DNA of 52,981 nt from an uncultured Hyphomicrobiales bacterium (GCA_903885555.1 CAISIV010000320.1:1-52981), one strand, 5' to 3'. Shown: positions 15,654-24,830, counted from the first letter of the stretch. Program-made: numbers and translations. Notes: generated from the sequence alone by a model not told the origin.

Positions 15654-17924
15654 ATGTCCGCAAAACCGCCGGTCCGGCCGACTTTCACCGACCTCGAAGC
15701 CCTGCAATTTCATAGCGTAGGCCGGCCCGGCAAGCTCGAGGTCGTGGCCACCAAGCCGATGGCGACCCAGCGCGATCTGTCGCTGGCCTATTCGCCCGGC
15801 GTCGCGGTCCCGGTGCTGGCGATCGCCGCCGACAAGGCCAAGGCCTACGACTACACGGTGAAGGGCAATTTCGTCGCCGTCATTACCAACGGCACGGCCA
15901 TTCTCGGTCTCGGCAATCTCGGCGCATTGGCGGCCAAGCCCGTGATGGAAGGCAAGGCGGTGCTGTTCAAGCGTTTCGCCGACATCGACTCCATCGATCT
16001 GGAAGTCTCGTCCGAGGATCCGGAAGAAATCATCAATTGCGTGAGGCTGCTCGGCGCCGGCTGGGGCGGCATCAATCTCGAAGACATCAAGGCGCCCGAG
16101 TGTTTCATCATCGAGCAGCGTCTGCAGGAATTGATGGACATTCCTGTATTCCACGACGACCAGCACGGCACGGCGATCATCTCCGCCGCCGGTTTGATCA
16201 ACGCGCTCGACCTTACGGGACGCGACGTCAAGAACACCAAACTCGTCTGTAACGGCGCGGGGGCCGCCGGCATCGCCTGTCTCGAACTGCTCAAGGCGAT
16301 CGGTTTCACGCCGGAAAATCTCATCCTCTGCGACACCAAGGGCGTGATCTATCAGGGCCGCACCGAGGGCATGAACCAGTGGAAGTCTGGCTATGCGGTG
16401 AAAACCGACGCCCGCACGCTGGCCGATGCGCTCAAGGGCGCCGACGTATTTTACGGCCTCTCGGCCAAGGGCGCGGTGACCAAAGAAATGGTCAAGTCGA
16501 TGGCGCCGAAGCCGATCATTTTCGCGATGGCCAATCCCGATCCGGAAATCACCGCCGAGGAAGTTGCGGAAGTGCGCGACGACGCCATCATGGCGACCGG
16601 GCGTTCGGACTATCCGAACCAGGTCAACAACGTGCTGGGTTTCCCGTACATCTTCCGCGGCGCGCTCGACGTGCGCGCTTCCGCGATCAACATGGAAATG
16701 AAGATCGCCGCGGCGAAAGCGCTGGCCGCGCTGGCGCGCGAAGATGTGCCTGACGAAGTCGCGGCTGCTTACGGCGCGCGGCCGAAATACGGCCCGGAAT
16801 ACATTATCCCGGTGCCGTTCGATCCGCGGCTGATCTCGGCCATCCCGCCGGCGGTAGCGAAGGCAGCGATGGAAACCGGCGTCGCCCGCAAGCCGATCGA
16901 AGACATGGATGCCTACCGCCACCAGCTGAACGCGCGCCGCGATCCGGCCGCGGGCACGATGGTGCAGGTCTACGCCAAGCTGCGCCGCTCGCCCAAGCGC
17001 GTGGTGTTTGCCGAAGGCGAAGAAGAACAGGTCATTCGCGCCGCCGCGAGCTTCGTGGGCCAGGGTCTCGGCACCGCGCTGCTGGTCGGCCGCGAGGACC
17101 GCGTGCGAGGCGCCGCCAAGGAAGCCGGCATCGAGCTCGGCGGCAGCATCGAAATTATCAATGCCGCACTGTCCAAGCGCAACACGGTCTATCTCAATTA
17201 TCTCTACGAGCGACTGCAGCGCAAAGGCTATTTGCTGCGCGACTGCCAGCGTCTGGTGAACACCGACCGCAACTACTTCGCCTCCTGCATGGTGGCGCTG
17301 GGCGATGCCGACGCCATGGTGACAGGCGTCACCCGCAACTTCTCGGTCGCGCTCGAGGACGTGCGCAACGTCATCGATCCCAAGCCCGGTCATCGCGTCA
17401 TCGGCGTATCGCTGGTGGTGGCGCGCGGCCGCACTGTCGTGGTGGCCGATACCGCCGTCACCGAAATGCCGACCGCGCAGGAACTGGCCGACATCGCCAT
17501 CGAGGCGGCCGGCGTGGCGCGGCGGCTCGGTTATGAGCCGCGGCTGGCGATGCTGGCATTCTCGACCTTCGGCCACCCGCAGGGCGAACGCTCGGCGCGC
17601 GTGATCGAAGCGGTGAAAATCCTCGACGGCAAGCGGGTCGACTTCGAATATGAAGGCGACATGGCCGCCGATGTCGCGCTCAATCCGGAATTGGCGGCGG
17701 CTTACCCGTTCAATCGGCTGTCCGGCCCGGCCAATGTGCTGGTCATGCCGGCGTTCCATTCGGCCTCGATCTCGACCAAAATGTTGCAGGAACTCGGCGG
17801 CGCCACCGTGATCGGCCCGCTGCTGGTCGGCCTCGATCGGCCGGTGCAGATATTGCAGCTCGGCGCCAAGGACAACCAGATCGTCAATATGGCGGCGCTG
17901 GCGGCCTACAACGTCAGCGGCTAA
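15654..17924 (+). CDS. maeB: NADP-dependent malic enzyme with phosphotransacetylase-like domain
   Basis: This 756-residue fusion oxidatively decarboxylates malate to pyruvate with NADP+, supplying pyruvate and NADPH. Residues about 1-430 are malic enzyme: L-A-Y-S-P-G-V-A-V-P, then F-H-D-D-Q-H-G-T-A near 163 and the nucleotide-binding G-A-G-A-A-G-I-A near 197. Residues about 435-756 match the phosphate acetyl/butyryl transferase fold (R-V-V-F-A-E-G-E-E-E-Q, G-P-A-N-V-L-V-M-P-A). In MaeB proteins this tail is generally regulatory, responding to acetyl-CoA, not catalytic. Length is standard. GGGAG lies just before the ATG. The DapA-family gene follows at 30 bp, likely cotranscribed. Confidence 0.96.
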   Translation: MSAKPPVRPTFTDLEALQFHSVGRPGKLEVVATKPMATQRDLSLAYSPGVAVPVLAIAADKAKAYDYTVKGNFVAVITNGTAILGLGNLGALAAKPVMEGKAVLFKRFADIDSIDLEVSSEDPEEIINCVRLLGAGWGGINLEDIKAPECFIIEQRLQELMDIPVFHDDQHGTAIISAAGLINALDLTGRDVKNTKLVCNGAGAAGIACLELLKAIGFTPENLILCDTKGVIYQGRTEGMNQWKSGYAVKTDARTLADALKGADVFYGLSAKGAVTKEMVKSMAPKPIIFAMANPDPEITAEEVAEVRDDAIMATGRSDYPNQVNNVLGFPYIFRGALDVRASAINMEMKIAAAKALAALAREDVPDEVAAAYGARPKYGPEYIIPVPFDPRLISAIPPAVAKAAMETGVARKPIEDMDAYRHQLNARRDPAAGTMVQVYAKLRRSPKRVVFAEGEEEQVIRAAASFVGQGLGTALLVGREDRVRGAAKEAGIELGGSIEIINAALSKRNTVYLNYLYERLQRKGYLLRDCQRLVNTDRNYFASCMVALGDADAMVTGVTRNFSVALEDVRNVIDPKPGHRVIGVSLVVARGRTVVVADTAVTEMPTAQELADIAIEAAGVARRLGYEPRLAMLAFSTFGHPQGERSARVIEAVKILDGKRVDFEYEGDMAADVALNPELAAAYPFNRLSGPANVLVMPAFHSASISTKMLQELGGATVIGPLLVGLDRPVQILQLGAKDNQIVNMAALAAYNVSG

Positions 17925-17954
17925 AAGCAAAAATCGAAACCTGGAGAAACTCAC

Positions 17955-18848
17955 TTGAGCAAGACCCTGTCCGGCGTCATCGCCGCCGTTGCCACCCCGC
18001 TTGACGACAATGGTGCACCCGATCTCAAGCGCGCCACCGATCTAGCGCGCACCCTGCTCGACACCGGCTGTGACGGCCTCAACGTGCTGGGTTCCACCGG
18101 CGAAGCGACGTCGTTCTCGGTCGCCGAGCGCAAGGCGGTAATGGATGCTTATAAGAAGAATGGTCTGCCGCTCGAGCGGCTGATGGTCGGCACCGGCGCC
18201 GCGTCCGTGTCCGATGCCGTTGAACTGACCAAGCACGCTGCGGCGCTTGGCTTTGGCGGTGCGCTGGTGCTGCCGCCATTTTATTACAAAGGCATCCCCG
18301 ACGACGGCCTGGTCGACTACATCGGAACGCTGGTGAAGGCGACCGCGGACAGCAAGCTGCCGCTCTATCTGTACCACTACCCCCAGCTCACCGGCCTGCT
18401 GTGGCATGTGCCGTTGATCAAGCGGCTGCGCGAAGCGTTCCCGTCCCGCATCGTGGGATTGAAGGACTCGTCCGGCGACATGGCCTTCGCGCGTTCGGCC
18501 GCCGCGGTAGCGAAAGACTTCGCGGTATTCCCGTCGACCGAAGCCTGCCTGATCGACGCGCGCAACGGCGAGTTCGCCGGCTGCATCTCGGCGACCGCCA
18601 ACTGCAATCCGGATCTCTGCCAGCGCGCCTGGTCGCAGGGCGACGCCGTCGCGCTCGAGGCGGCGGTGACGATCCGCAAGCTGTTCGAAGGCCGTCAGTT
18701 GGTCCCCGGCGTCAAGGCGCTGCTCAGCCATATCCATGGCGAACCGGCACTGGCACGGGTCCGTCCGCCGCTCTCGGCCTTCCTGGCGGCCGATCGTACG
18801 GCCGTTTTCGCCGGTTACGACGCCGTTCGGGCCAAAAAGGTCGCTTAA
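17955..18848 (+). CDS. DapA-family (dihydrodipicolinate synthase/N-acetylneuraminate lyase) aldolase
   Basis: A 297-residue class I aldolase-type TIM barrel. The pyruvate-binding G-S-T-G-E-A-T is near residue 46, Y-H-Y-P-Q-L-T-G near 139 and the Schiff-base lysine in V-G-L-K-D-S-S-G near 169. True DHDPS usually has Arg in the Y-N-V-P-x-R-T-G motif; here it reads P-Q-L-T-G. Lysine synthesis is therefore less likely than a lyase or dehydratase acting on another 2-keto acid. TTG at 17955 follows CTGGAGAAA and is the probable start. It lies 30 bp after maeB, so its pyruvate product or substrate could link to malic enzyme (inference). Confidence 0.88.
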   Translation: MSKTLSGVIAAVATPLDDNGAPDLKRATDLARTLLDTGCDGLNVLGSTGEATSFSVAERKAVMDAYKKNGLPLERLMVGTGAASVSDAVELTKHAAALGFGGALVLPPFYYKGIPDDGLVDYIGTLVKATADSKLPLYLYHYPQLTGLLWHVPLIKRLREAFPSRIVGLKDSSGDMAFARSAAAVAKDFAVFPSTEACLIDARNGEFAGCISATANCNPDLCQRAWSQGDAVALEAAVTIRKLFEGRQLVPGVKALLSHIHGEPALARVRPPLSAFLAADRTAVFAGYDAVRAKKVA

Positions 18849-18866
18849 CCACCCTGCCGGCAGGCG

Positions 18867-18895
18867 TTGACGCCCCGGCTGGGCCTTACTATAAG
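18867..18895 (+). promoter_or_regulatory. sigma70-type promoter of rpsT
   Basis: TTGACG (18867-18872) and TATAAG (18890-18895) are separated by exactly 17 bases, a near-consensus housekeeping promoter. The predicted transcript starts near 18902, about 95 bases before the rpsT ATG. Confidence 0.65.
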
Positions 18896-18905
18896 CCTCG
18901 CAACA

Positions 18906-18935
18906 GCAGCGCGTTTTTATCGCGCTGCATTTTCT
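18906..18935 (+). promoter_or_regulatory. 5' hairpin in rpsT leader, terminator-like
   Basis: A perfect 8-bp stem GCAGCGCG/CGCGCTGC (18906-18913 with 18921-18928) with loop TTTTTAT is followed by ATTTTCTTTC. It sits a few bases downstream of the predicted start of the rpsT transcript. It may end read-through from the upstream operon, act as a 5' stabiliser, or attenuate rpsT. Which of these holds cannot be told from sequence. Confidence 0.55.
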
Positions 18936-18996
18936 TTCATTTCAGGGTCGCTATGGCGGACTTCCCGCCTTGGCCCCGGTCGCCAACGAGAGATCC

Positions 18997-19263
18997 ATGG
19001 CCAATACCAGTTCCGCCAAAAAAGCTACGCGCAAGATCGCGCGCAAGACCGAGATCAACAAGACCCGCCGCACCGTGCTGCGCAATTCGGTCCGCAAGGT
19101 CGAAGAAGCCATCGCCACCGGCGACGCCAAGGTTGCCACTGCCGCGTTCAAGGCGGCGGAACCGGTGATCATGCGTGCAGCGCAGCGTAACGTCGTTCAC
19201 AAGAACAACGCCAGCCGCAAAGTTTCGCGTCTCGCCCACCGCATCGCGAAGCTCGGCAAGTAA
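18997..19263 (+). CDS. rpsT: 30S ribosomal protein S20
   Basis: An 88-residue, strongly basic protein beginning [16 protein letters not shown] with the S20 helical pattern ([14 protein letters not shown] near residue 27, [19 protein letters not shown] near 62). S20 binds 16S rRNA in the small subunit. Standard length. The ATG at 18997 is chosen over an in-frame upstream ATG because S20 starts M-A-N. It has its own promoter and a strong terminator and lies upstream of dnaA, as in many rhizobial relatives. Confidence 0.97.
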   Translation: MANTSSAKKATRKIARKTEINKTRRTVLRNSVRKVEEAIATGDAKVATAAFKAAEPVIMRAAQRNVVHKNNASRKVSRLAHRIAKLGK

Positions 19264-19323
19264 AAGCCGGCTTCTTCCGGCGCATACACGTGCCGAACTC
19301 GTCACTCCGTATTACCGACATAT

Positions 19324-19361
19324 AAAATACGCCGCGTGCAATTGTACGCGGCGTATTTTTT
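19324..19361 (+). terminator. Rho-independent terminator of rpsT
   Basis: A 14-bp perfect stem (19324-19337 with 19346-19359, core AATACGCCGCGT) encloses GCAATTGT and ends in a T run. The A-rich 5' side makes it potentially bidirectional. Confidence 0.9.
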
Positions 19362-20544
19362 GCTTCGAATTCATGTCACATTAGATCGATCGGCTCGCTT
19401 TCGGCATGAAGCGAAGGCCGCGGGTTCGCGTTGTTGCGAAATTGTCATAGCGCCGTCAGAAAAATCTGCGTGTCACGATTTTTACTGGACATAAATTAGC
19501 GCTGATCACGAAAGCCCAAGTGCCGCAGCGCTTTCCGAACGACAGCTACCTTCATCCACTGCGCATGAATCTTTTCGTTAGTGCAGCGACTTAGAAGGAA
19601 TGCCCGAGCGAGGACTTGAGAATCGCTTGTGCGGCAGGCATTTCCGGTACGCCACCGAAAATAAAATATTGCCGCTTCGCAGCGCGGTATCGCGGTGGCT
19701 ATGGCGAAATTCCCGACGAGTCTTCAACACGTTGCTAACGACATATTCATAACTGGACGCGCCTTCGAACGTCCGCTGCCGCGCGCGATGGTCTTGCGCC
19801 TGCGATTGTCATTGCTCATCACCATCGCATGTGTTTTTTTGTAAATGCGTTCGGGCTTCACCGCACGCGACCAGAAAAATGGTTTTACTTCACGCTCATA
19901 CGCGGGTGAGGACGGCAGTCGTTTGTCTTCTGACAGCCGAAGCCGTTTCGCAGAGCAAAGAAGCAGAACGCCGGTGCGAAGTTCCAGAATTCTCGCAGCG
20001 TGAGATGAGCTAGAAGAAGCAACTGAAGACTGACGAAAGACTAAAGCGACTAAAGGCTAAATAAAGAGACGGTACCGCGGCGCTTTCCAGACCGCCAAGA
20101 TCTGGAAGCGATCAGACCACCGGGCAGACACCCGGAGCAGCTGGGGGGCATCATGACTGGATTGGGAAGTGTGACTGCAGTTTTCGCCGTGAGCGCGTCA
20201 TCGACTTCGTCCAGCGTGGCCATTCGCCTCGTCCGCCGTCAATCCAATCGCAATCTCTGTAGCTCCAGTTCCGTACGCCATCTTTCAGGTCGGCTGGCGG
20301 ATTACGTGGCTAGTACGATGGCCATCCGGGGCACGGCGCCGCCGCCTTTAGGCTAAAGCGCAACTGCCCTCGGCCCTATGTCGAAGCGTCCCGCCGGCCT
20401 TTGAGCGCCACAGCGGAACAAACGTCCCCGGCATCATCGTTAGAGAGTTGTTGCATCCCAATTTTACGGCGCGTTGGCGTTTAAGTTCGCCAGGCCGATT
20501 CACCGAGTTCGTTCAAACCGTTCAAGAAAATCGAGCACAAGAAA
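19362..20544. other. long non-coding gap between rpsT and dnaA; candidate control or origin region
   Basis: Almost 1.2 kb without a convincing gene precedes dnaA. No perfect DnaA box (TTATNCACA) was found on either strand; the closest match is TCATCCACT near 19551. Notable features are 9-base tandem units GACTAAAG at 20039 and 20048 running into GGCTAAATAAAG, a TTCCAGA/TCTGGAA inverted repeat near 20086-20107, and a CCGGG/CCCGG hairpin near 20120-20135. A 67-codon frame at 20153 shows no protein-like features. The length suggests a regulated dnaA leader or promoter, or part of the replication origin; sequence alone does not decide. Confidence 0.5.
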
Positions 20545-21975
20545 ATGTCGGACGAAAATCAAGGCGGCTGGACACGAGTTCGCAGCCGTTTGCGCGCTGA
20601 AGTTGGCGACGACGTCTATTCGAGCTGGTTTGCTCGCATGGACCTTGAAGCGATCGAAGAAGGCACCGTTCGCCTTTCGGTGCCGACCCGGTTCCTCAAA
20701 AGTTGGATTCAAAACCATTATGCCGAGCGCGTGCTCGCCTGCTGGCAGGCGGAAGACGACAAGATCGGCCGCATCGAACTGACGGTTCGTTCGGCGGTGC
20801 TCAAGTCCGCCGTGGTGATCAAGCCGAAGCTGGAAATCCCGGTCGGCTCAAGCGACAACAGCAATCGTTTCAACGGCAACGGCAATGGCCGCCCGATGTC
20901 GGTCGGCGATCCGGGCGTCCACGAAGCGCTCGGCGGTTCTCCGCTCGATGCGCGGCTGTCATTCGACAGCTTCGTGGTCGGCCGCTCCAATACTCTGGCG
21001 CATGCCGCCGCCAAGCAGGTCGCGGCCGCGCGCCGCACCGATCCGGTGATGTTCAATCCGCTCTACATCCATGCCGGCGTCGGCCTCGGCAAGACGCATC
21101 TGTTGCAGGCCATCACCTGGGCCGGCAACGCCGCGGGCGAGCGCAAGGTTCTCTATCTCACCGCCGAGAAGTTCATGTACGGCTTTGTGTCGGCGCTGCG
21201 CACGCAGACCGCGCTCGCCTTCAAGGAAGCACTGCGCGGCATCGGCGTGCTGGTGATCGACGATCTGCAGTTCCTGCAGGGCAAGTCGACCCAAGCCGAG
21301 TTCTGCCACACGCTCAACGCGCTGATCGATGCCGGTCGCCAGGTGGTGATCGCCTCCGATCGTCCGCCGTCCGATCTGGAAAGCCTCGACGACCGCGTCC
21401 GTTCGCGGCTGGCCGGCGGTCTTGTGGTCGAAATGGCTTCGCTGGGCGAAGAACTTCGGCTGGAAATCCTCAAAGCCCGCGTCATGGCCGCGCGTGCCTA
21501 CCACCCGACCTTCGACGTGCCGCTACCGGTGCTGGCCTATATCGCCAAAACCGTCACCCATAACGGCCGCGACCTTGAAGGGGCGCTCAACCGTCTGCTC
21601 GCCCATAACAAGCTGACCGGCCACGCCGTCACCCTGGAAATGGCCGAGCGCGAGGTGCGCGACCTGATCCGGCCGCAGGAGCCCAAGCGGGTCAAGATCG
21701 AGGACATCCAGCGGGTGGTGGCGCGGCAGTACAATGTCAGCCGGTCCGACCTGCTGTCGTCGCGCCGGACTGCAAACGTCGTCCGCCCTCGGCAGGTCGC
21801 GATGTATCTGGCCAAGACCCTGACGCTTAGGTCCTTGCCTGAGATCGGGCGCCGGTTCGGCGGTCGCGACCACACCACGGTTCTCCACGCGGTCCGCAAG
21901 ATCGAAGGCCTGGTCGGCAACGACATGGCGCTGGCCGAGGAAATCGAGATCCTGAAGCGCCAGCTGCAGGAATAG
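20545..21975 (+). CDS. dnaA: chromosomal replication initiator DnaA
   Basis: A 476-residue AAA+ protein that binds origin boxes and opens the duplex. Domain I spans about 1-85 ([14 protein letters not shown]). An Asn/Gly-rich linker ([11 protein letters not shown]) follows. The AAA+ core has Walker A G-V-G-L-G-K-T-H (178-185) and Walker [10 protein letters not shown] (235-243). The C-terminal DNA-binding domain carries [14 protein letters not shown]. All key residues are intact. The ATG at 20545 lacks a clear Shine-Dalgarno. A large non-coding gap lies upstream and dnaN follows after 219 bp, the classical order. Confidence 0.98.
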   Translation: MSDENQGGWTRVRSRLRAEVGDDVYSSWFARMDLEAIEEGTVRLSVPTRFLKSWIQNHYAERVLACWQAEDDKIGRIELTVRSAVLKSAVVIKPKLEIPVGSSDNSNRFNGNGNGRPMSVGDPGVHEALGGSPLDARLSFDSFVVGRSNTLAHAAAKQVAAARRTDPVMFNPLYIHAGVGLGKTHLLQAITWAGNAAGERKVLYLTAEKFMYGFVSALRTQTALAFKEALRGIGVLVIDDLQFLQGKSTQAEFCHTLNALIDAGRQVVIASDRPPSDLESLDDRVRSRLAGGLVVEMASLGEELRLEILKARVMAARAYHPTFDVPLPVLAYIAKTVTHNGRDLEGALNRLLAHNKLTGHAVTLEMAEREVRDLIRPQEPKRVKIEDIQRVVARQYNVSRSDLLSSRRTANVVRPRQVAMYLAKTLTLRSLPEIGRRFGGRDHTTVLHAVRKIEGLVGNDMALAEEIEILKRQLQE

Positions 21976-22011
21976 TCACCGCCTTAAGCGCCTCGGCACC
22001 GGCCGGGGCGC

Positions 22012-22038
22012 ATCCCCAGCCTGTGAAGTGCTGGGGAT
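22012..22038. promoter_or_regulatory. inverted repeat in dnaA-dnaN gap
   Basis: ATCCCCAGC and GCTGGGGAT form a perfect 9-bp inverted repeat around CTGTGAAGT, 37 bp after the dnaA stop. There is no T run, so it is not a canonical terminator. The right arm contains TGGGGATAT, a 7/9 match to a DnaA box (TGTGGATAA). It could be a transcript hairpin or a protein site between dnaA and dnaN. Confidence 0.4.
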
Positions 22039-22194
22039 ATGAGCGGGGATCGAACACCGCTCTTGCGCATTTCGCCCGCTCTTGTCACCTTTGCTCCCCG
22101 GCCCCGCATTCCGCGGGCTGCCGGCTTGGCGTCTGGGACTTGAAAGTCTTGCCTTGATTGAAGGCCTTCTCAAAGGCGCCGAAGCGGGTTTTCC

Positions 22195-23313
22195 ATGAAA
22201 GTTACTGTCGAGCGTGCCGAACTGCTGAAGTCGCTGGGCCACGTCCACCGCGTGGTGGAACGGCGCAATACCATCCCAATTCTCGCCAACGTGTTGATCA
22301 AGGCCGACAAAGGCAAACTCAGCCTGAAGGCGACCGATCTCGATCTGGAAATGACCGACAGCATCGCCGCCGAGGTTGCGCCGGGCGGCGCCACCACCGT
22401 GCCGGCGCACATGTTCTACGAGATCGTGCGCAAGCTGCCCGAGGGCGCGCAGATCGTGATCGAGGGTTCCGGCGACCGCGCCGTGCTGGCGATCCGTGCC
22501 GGACGCTCGCGTTTCACTCTGCAGACGCTGCCGGAAAGCGATTTCCCCGATCTCGCCGCCGGCGAGATGACGCATTCGTTCAAGGTCGGCGCCGGCGCTC
22601 TCAAGCGGCTGATCGACAAGACCCAGTTCGCAATTTCGACCGAAGAGACGCGCTACTACCTCAACGGTATTTATCTCCACACCGCGGGCACCGCCAAAGC
22701 CGGCACACTGCGCGCGGTGGCGACCGACGGCCACCGGCTGGCGCAGGTCGAACTGCCGCTGCCGGAAGGCGCCGCGGGCATGCCCGGCATCATCGTGCCG
22801 CGTAAAACCGTCGCTGAGGTACAGCGTCTCATTGAGACCGGCGAAGGCGAAATCGCTATCGAGCTGTCGGCCGGCAAAATCCGTTTCACCATCGGCAACG
22901 CCGTGATCACCTCGAAGCTGATCGACGGCACGTTCCCCGACTACGGCCGCGTCATTCCGGCCAACAACGACAAGAGCCTGATCGTCGACAAGAAAGATTT
23001 CGAAGCCGCGGTCGATCGCGTGTCGACCGTGTCGAGCGAGCGCGGCCGCGCCGTCAAGCTGGCGATCTCCGGCGGCAAGCTGGTGCTGTCCGTGACCAAT
23101 CCCGATAGCGGCAGCGCCACGGAAGAAATCGAAGTCGAGTACGATTCAGAGCCGCTCGATATCGGCTTCAACTCGCGTTACCTGCTCGATATCGCCGCGC
23201 AGATCGAAGGCGAAGTCGCCGTGCTCAAGCTGGCCGATCCCGGTTCGCCGACGCTGATCCAGGACAAGGACGCCAAGGGCGCGCTCTACGTGCTGATGCC
23301 GATGCGGGTGTGA
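22195..23313 (+). CDS. dnaN: DNA polymerase III beta subunit (sliding clamp)
   Basis: A 372-residue protein in three clamp domains, starting M-K-V-T-V-E-R-A-E-L-L-K-S-L-G-H-V-H-R-V-V-E. Further signatures are R-R-N-T-I-P-I-L-A-N-V near 23, A-T-D-G-H-R-L-A near 180 and the conserved C-terminal Y-V-L-M-P-M-R-V. The dimeric ring tethers DNA polymerase III to DNA. Length and ends are standard. It lies between dnaA and recF, 37 bp before recF, so clamp and RecF are probably cotranscribed. Confidence 0.98.
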   Translation: MKVTVERAELLKSLGHVHRVVERRNTIPILANVLIKADKGKLSLKATDLDLEMTDSIAAEVAPGGATTVPAHMFYEIVRKLPEGAQIVIEGSGDRAVLAIRAGRSRFTLQTLPESDFPDLAAGEMTHSFKVGAGALKRLIDKTQFAISTEETRYYLNGIYLHTAGTAKAGTLRAVATDGHRLAQVELPLPEGAAGMPGIIVPRKTVAEVQRLIETGEGEIAIELSAGKIRFTIGNAVITSKLIDGTFPDYGRVIPANNDKSLIVDKKDFEAAVDRVSTVSSERGRAVKLAISGGKLVLSVTNPDSGSATEEIEVEYDSEPLDIGFNSRYLLDIAAQIEGEVAVLKLADPGSPTLIQDKDAKGALYVLMPMRV

Positions 23314-23350
23314 CGTTTCGCGCCGCCGCTCGCGGTGGTAAGGCACGTCA

Positions 23351-24496
23351 ATGACCGCCGCCTTTATCCAACGCCTGACGCTGACGAATTTCCGCAGCTA
23401 CCACGCCGCGCAGGTGACATTCGACCGCGCCGGGCCGGTGGTGCTGACGGGCGCCAATGGTGCCGGTAAAACCAATCTGATCGAGGCCATATCGCTGCTG
23501 GCGCCAGGCCGCGGCCTGCGCCGTGCGACGATGGACGAACTGGCGTTTTCCGAAGGCGACGGTTCCTGGGCGGTGTCGGCCGAGATCGAGGGCATGGCGG
23601 GCCTGTCGACACTGGGCACCGGCATTGATCCGCCGTCGGCCGACAACACCACGAATTCCCGCAAATGCCGGATCGATCGCGAAGCGGTCGGCTCGGCCAC
23701 GGCGTTCGCGGAGCATTTGCGCGTGGTGTGGCTGACGCCGTCGATGGACCCGCTGTTCAACGGTCCCGCATCCGACCGCAGACGGTTTCTCGACCGTCTG
23801 GTGCTGGCGGTCGACGCGCAGCATTCCAGCCGGGTGTCGGCGCTGGAGCGTAGCTTGCGCTCGCGCAACCGCCTGCTGGAAGACCCGCGCAGCGATCCGC
23901 ATTGGCTCGACGCCATCGAACACGAGACCGCGGAAGTCGCGGTCGCGGTCGCCGCGGCGCGCGCCGAGACCGTCAATCGACTTTCGGGCGCGCTGGTGGC
24001 AACGCGCGACCAGTCGCCGGAATTCCCGATGCCGGAGATCGCGCTCGAAGGCTGGATGGAAAAGATGCTGCCGACGGCGCGCGCCATCGAGATCGAAGAC
24101 CGCTACCGCACGCTGCTGAAGGAAAACCGTCCCCGCGACGCCGCCGCCGGCCGCACGCTCGACGGCCCGCATCTGTCCGATCTTTCGGTCATCCACGCGG
24201 CCAAAGGCATCCCTGCGTCCAATTCATCGACAGGGGAGCAGAAGGCGCTGCTGATCCGGCTGATCCTGGCGCACGCGCGTCTGATCAAGGAGATGACAGG
24301 CTTTGCGCCGCTGCTGCTGCTCGATGAGGTGGTGGCGCATCTCGATCCCGGACGCCGAGCGGCGCTCTACGACGCGCTCGCCGCGCTGGGCGCGCAAGTC
24401 TGGATGACGGGCGCCGATCCGGCGGCCTTCGGCGACATCACTGGCCGCGCGCACGTCCTGGTGGTGCAAGGCGGCAATGTCGGACCGGCCCGCTAA
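23351..24496 (+). CDS. recF: DNA repair and gap-filling protein RecF
   Basis: A 381-residue SMC-like ATPase that loads RecA at single-strand gaps together with RecO and RecR. It begins with L-T-L-T-N-F-R-S-Y, has Walker A G-A-N-G-A-G-K-T-N (34-42), the ABC-type signature N-S-S-T-G-E-Q-K-A-L-L-I and Walker B L-L-L-L-D-E-V-V-A-H-L-D near the C-terminus. All are intact and the length is usual for alphaproteobacteria. The GGTAAGG region precedes the ATG. It sits in the conserved dnaA-dnaN-recF-gyrB order. Confidence 0.97.
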   Translation: MTAAFIQRLTLTNFRSYHAAQVTFDRAGPVVLTGANGAGKTNLIEAISLLAPGRGLRRATMDELAFSEGDGSWAVSAEIEGMAGLSTLGTGIDPPSADNTTNSRKCRIDREAVGSATAFAEHLRVVWLTPSMDPLFNGPASDRRRFLDRLVLAVDAQHSSRVSALERSLRSRNRLLEDPRSDPHWLDAIEHETAEVAVAVAAARAETVNRLSGALVATRDQSPEFPMPEIALEGWMEKMLPTARAIEIEDRYRTLLKENRPRDAAAGRTLDGPHLSDLSVIHAAKGIPASNSSTGEQKALLIRLILAHARLIKEMTGFAPLLLLDEVVAHLDPGRRAALYDALAALGAQVWMTGADPAAFGDITGRAHVLVVQGGNVGPAR

Positions 24497-24638
24497 AGTT
24501 CCATTAAGCTATTGGCTGCGTTGCACAATCGAGACAACTGAATTCGATGGATTCGGAACCATCGCGCGCGCCAGTCTTTAACCCTGCGACACCGAAATAT
24601 TGAGAAATAAAAAGCCTGAGCCGGCTTAGGGAGCCATT

Positions 24639-24830
24639 ATGAATTCGGAAAATGCCATCGACAGGGTGAGGCGCGAGCTCCTCGGCGTGATCGATCATGC
24701 GCGCGCCGATCTCGATCGCATCGAGATCCTGACCGCGGCGCTCAGCGCCTTCAGCAAGCCGGTACCCGACTACGAACCGGCGTTCCAGCACATGCACAAT
24801 CTGGCCCTGAGCCAGCACGAGATTTCCTGA
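24639..24830 (+). CDS. small hypothetical protein between recF and gyrB
   Basis: A 63-residue protein starting MNSENAIDRVRRELLGV, preceded by TTAGGGAG, a good ribosome-binding site. Predicted largely helical and acidic, with V-I-D-H-A-R-A-D-L-D-R-I-E-I-L and a C-terminal Y-E-P-A-F-Q-H-M-H-N-L. No membrane segment, cysteine pair or known domain. The regular codon pattern and the ribosome-binding site support it as a real gene. Its place between recF and gyrB suggests a conserved local gene in this lineage, but no role can be assigned. Confidence 0.6.
   Translation: MNSENAIDRVRRELLGVIDHARADLDRIEILTAALSAFSKPVPDYEPAFQHMHNLALSQHEIS

Noticed and set aside
15501-17954. Long minus-strand frame of about 800 codons
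   Set aside because: It is antisense to maeB, whose two domains are fully recognisable; the antisense product is His/Arg/Asp-rich as expected for a GC-rich shadow frame.
20153-20356. 67-codon frame before dnaA preceded by a G-rich stretch
   Set aside because: The peptide is Ser-rich and low in structure, with no family resemblance; G-rich sequence upstream is part of a hairpin region, not a clear Shine-Dalgarno.
19362-20544. A definite chromosomal origin
   Set aside because: No perfect DnaA boxes were found and rhizobial origins often lie elsewhere (near hemE/parAB); only a candidate label is justified.
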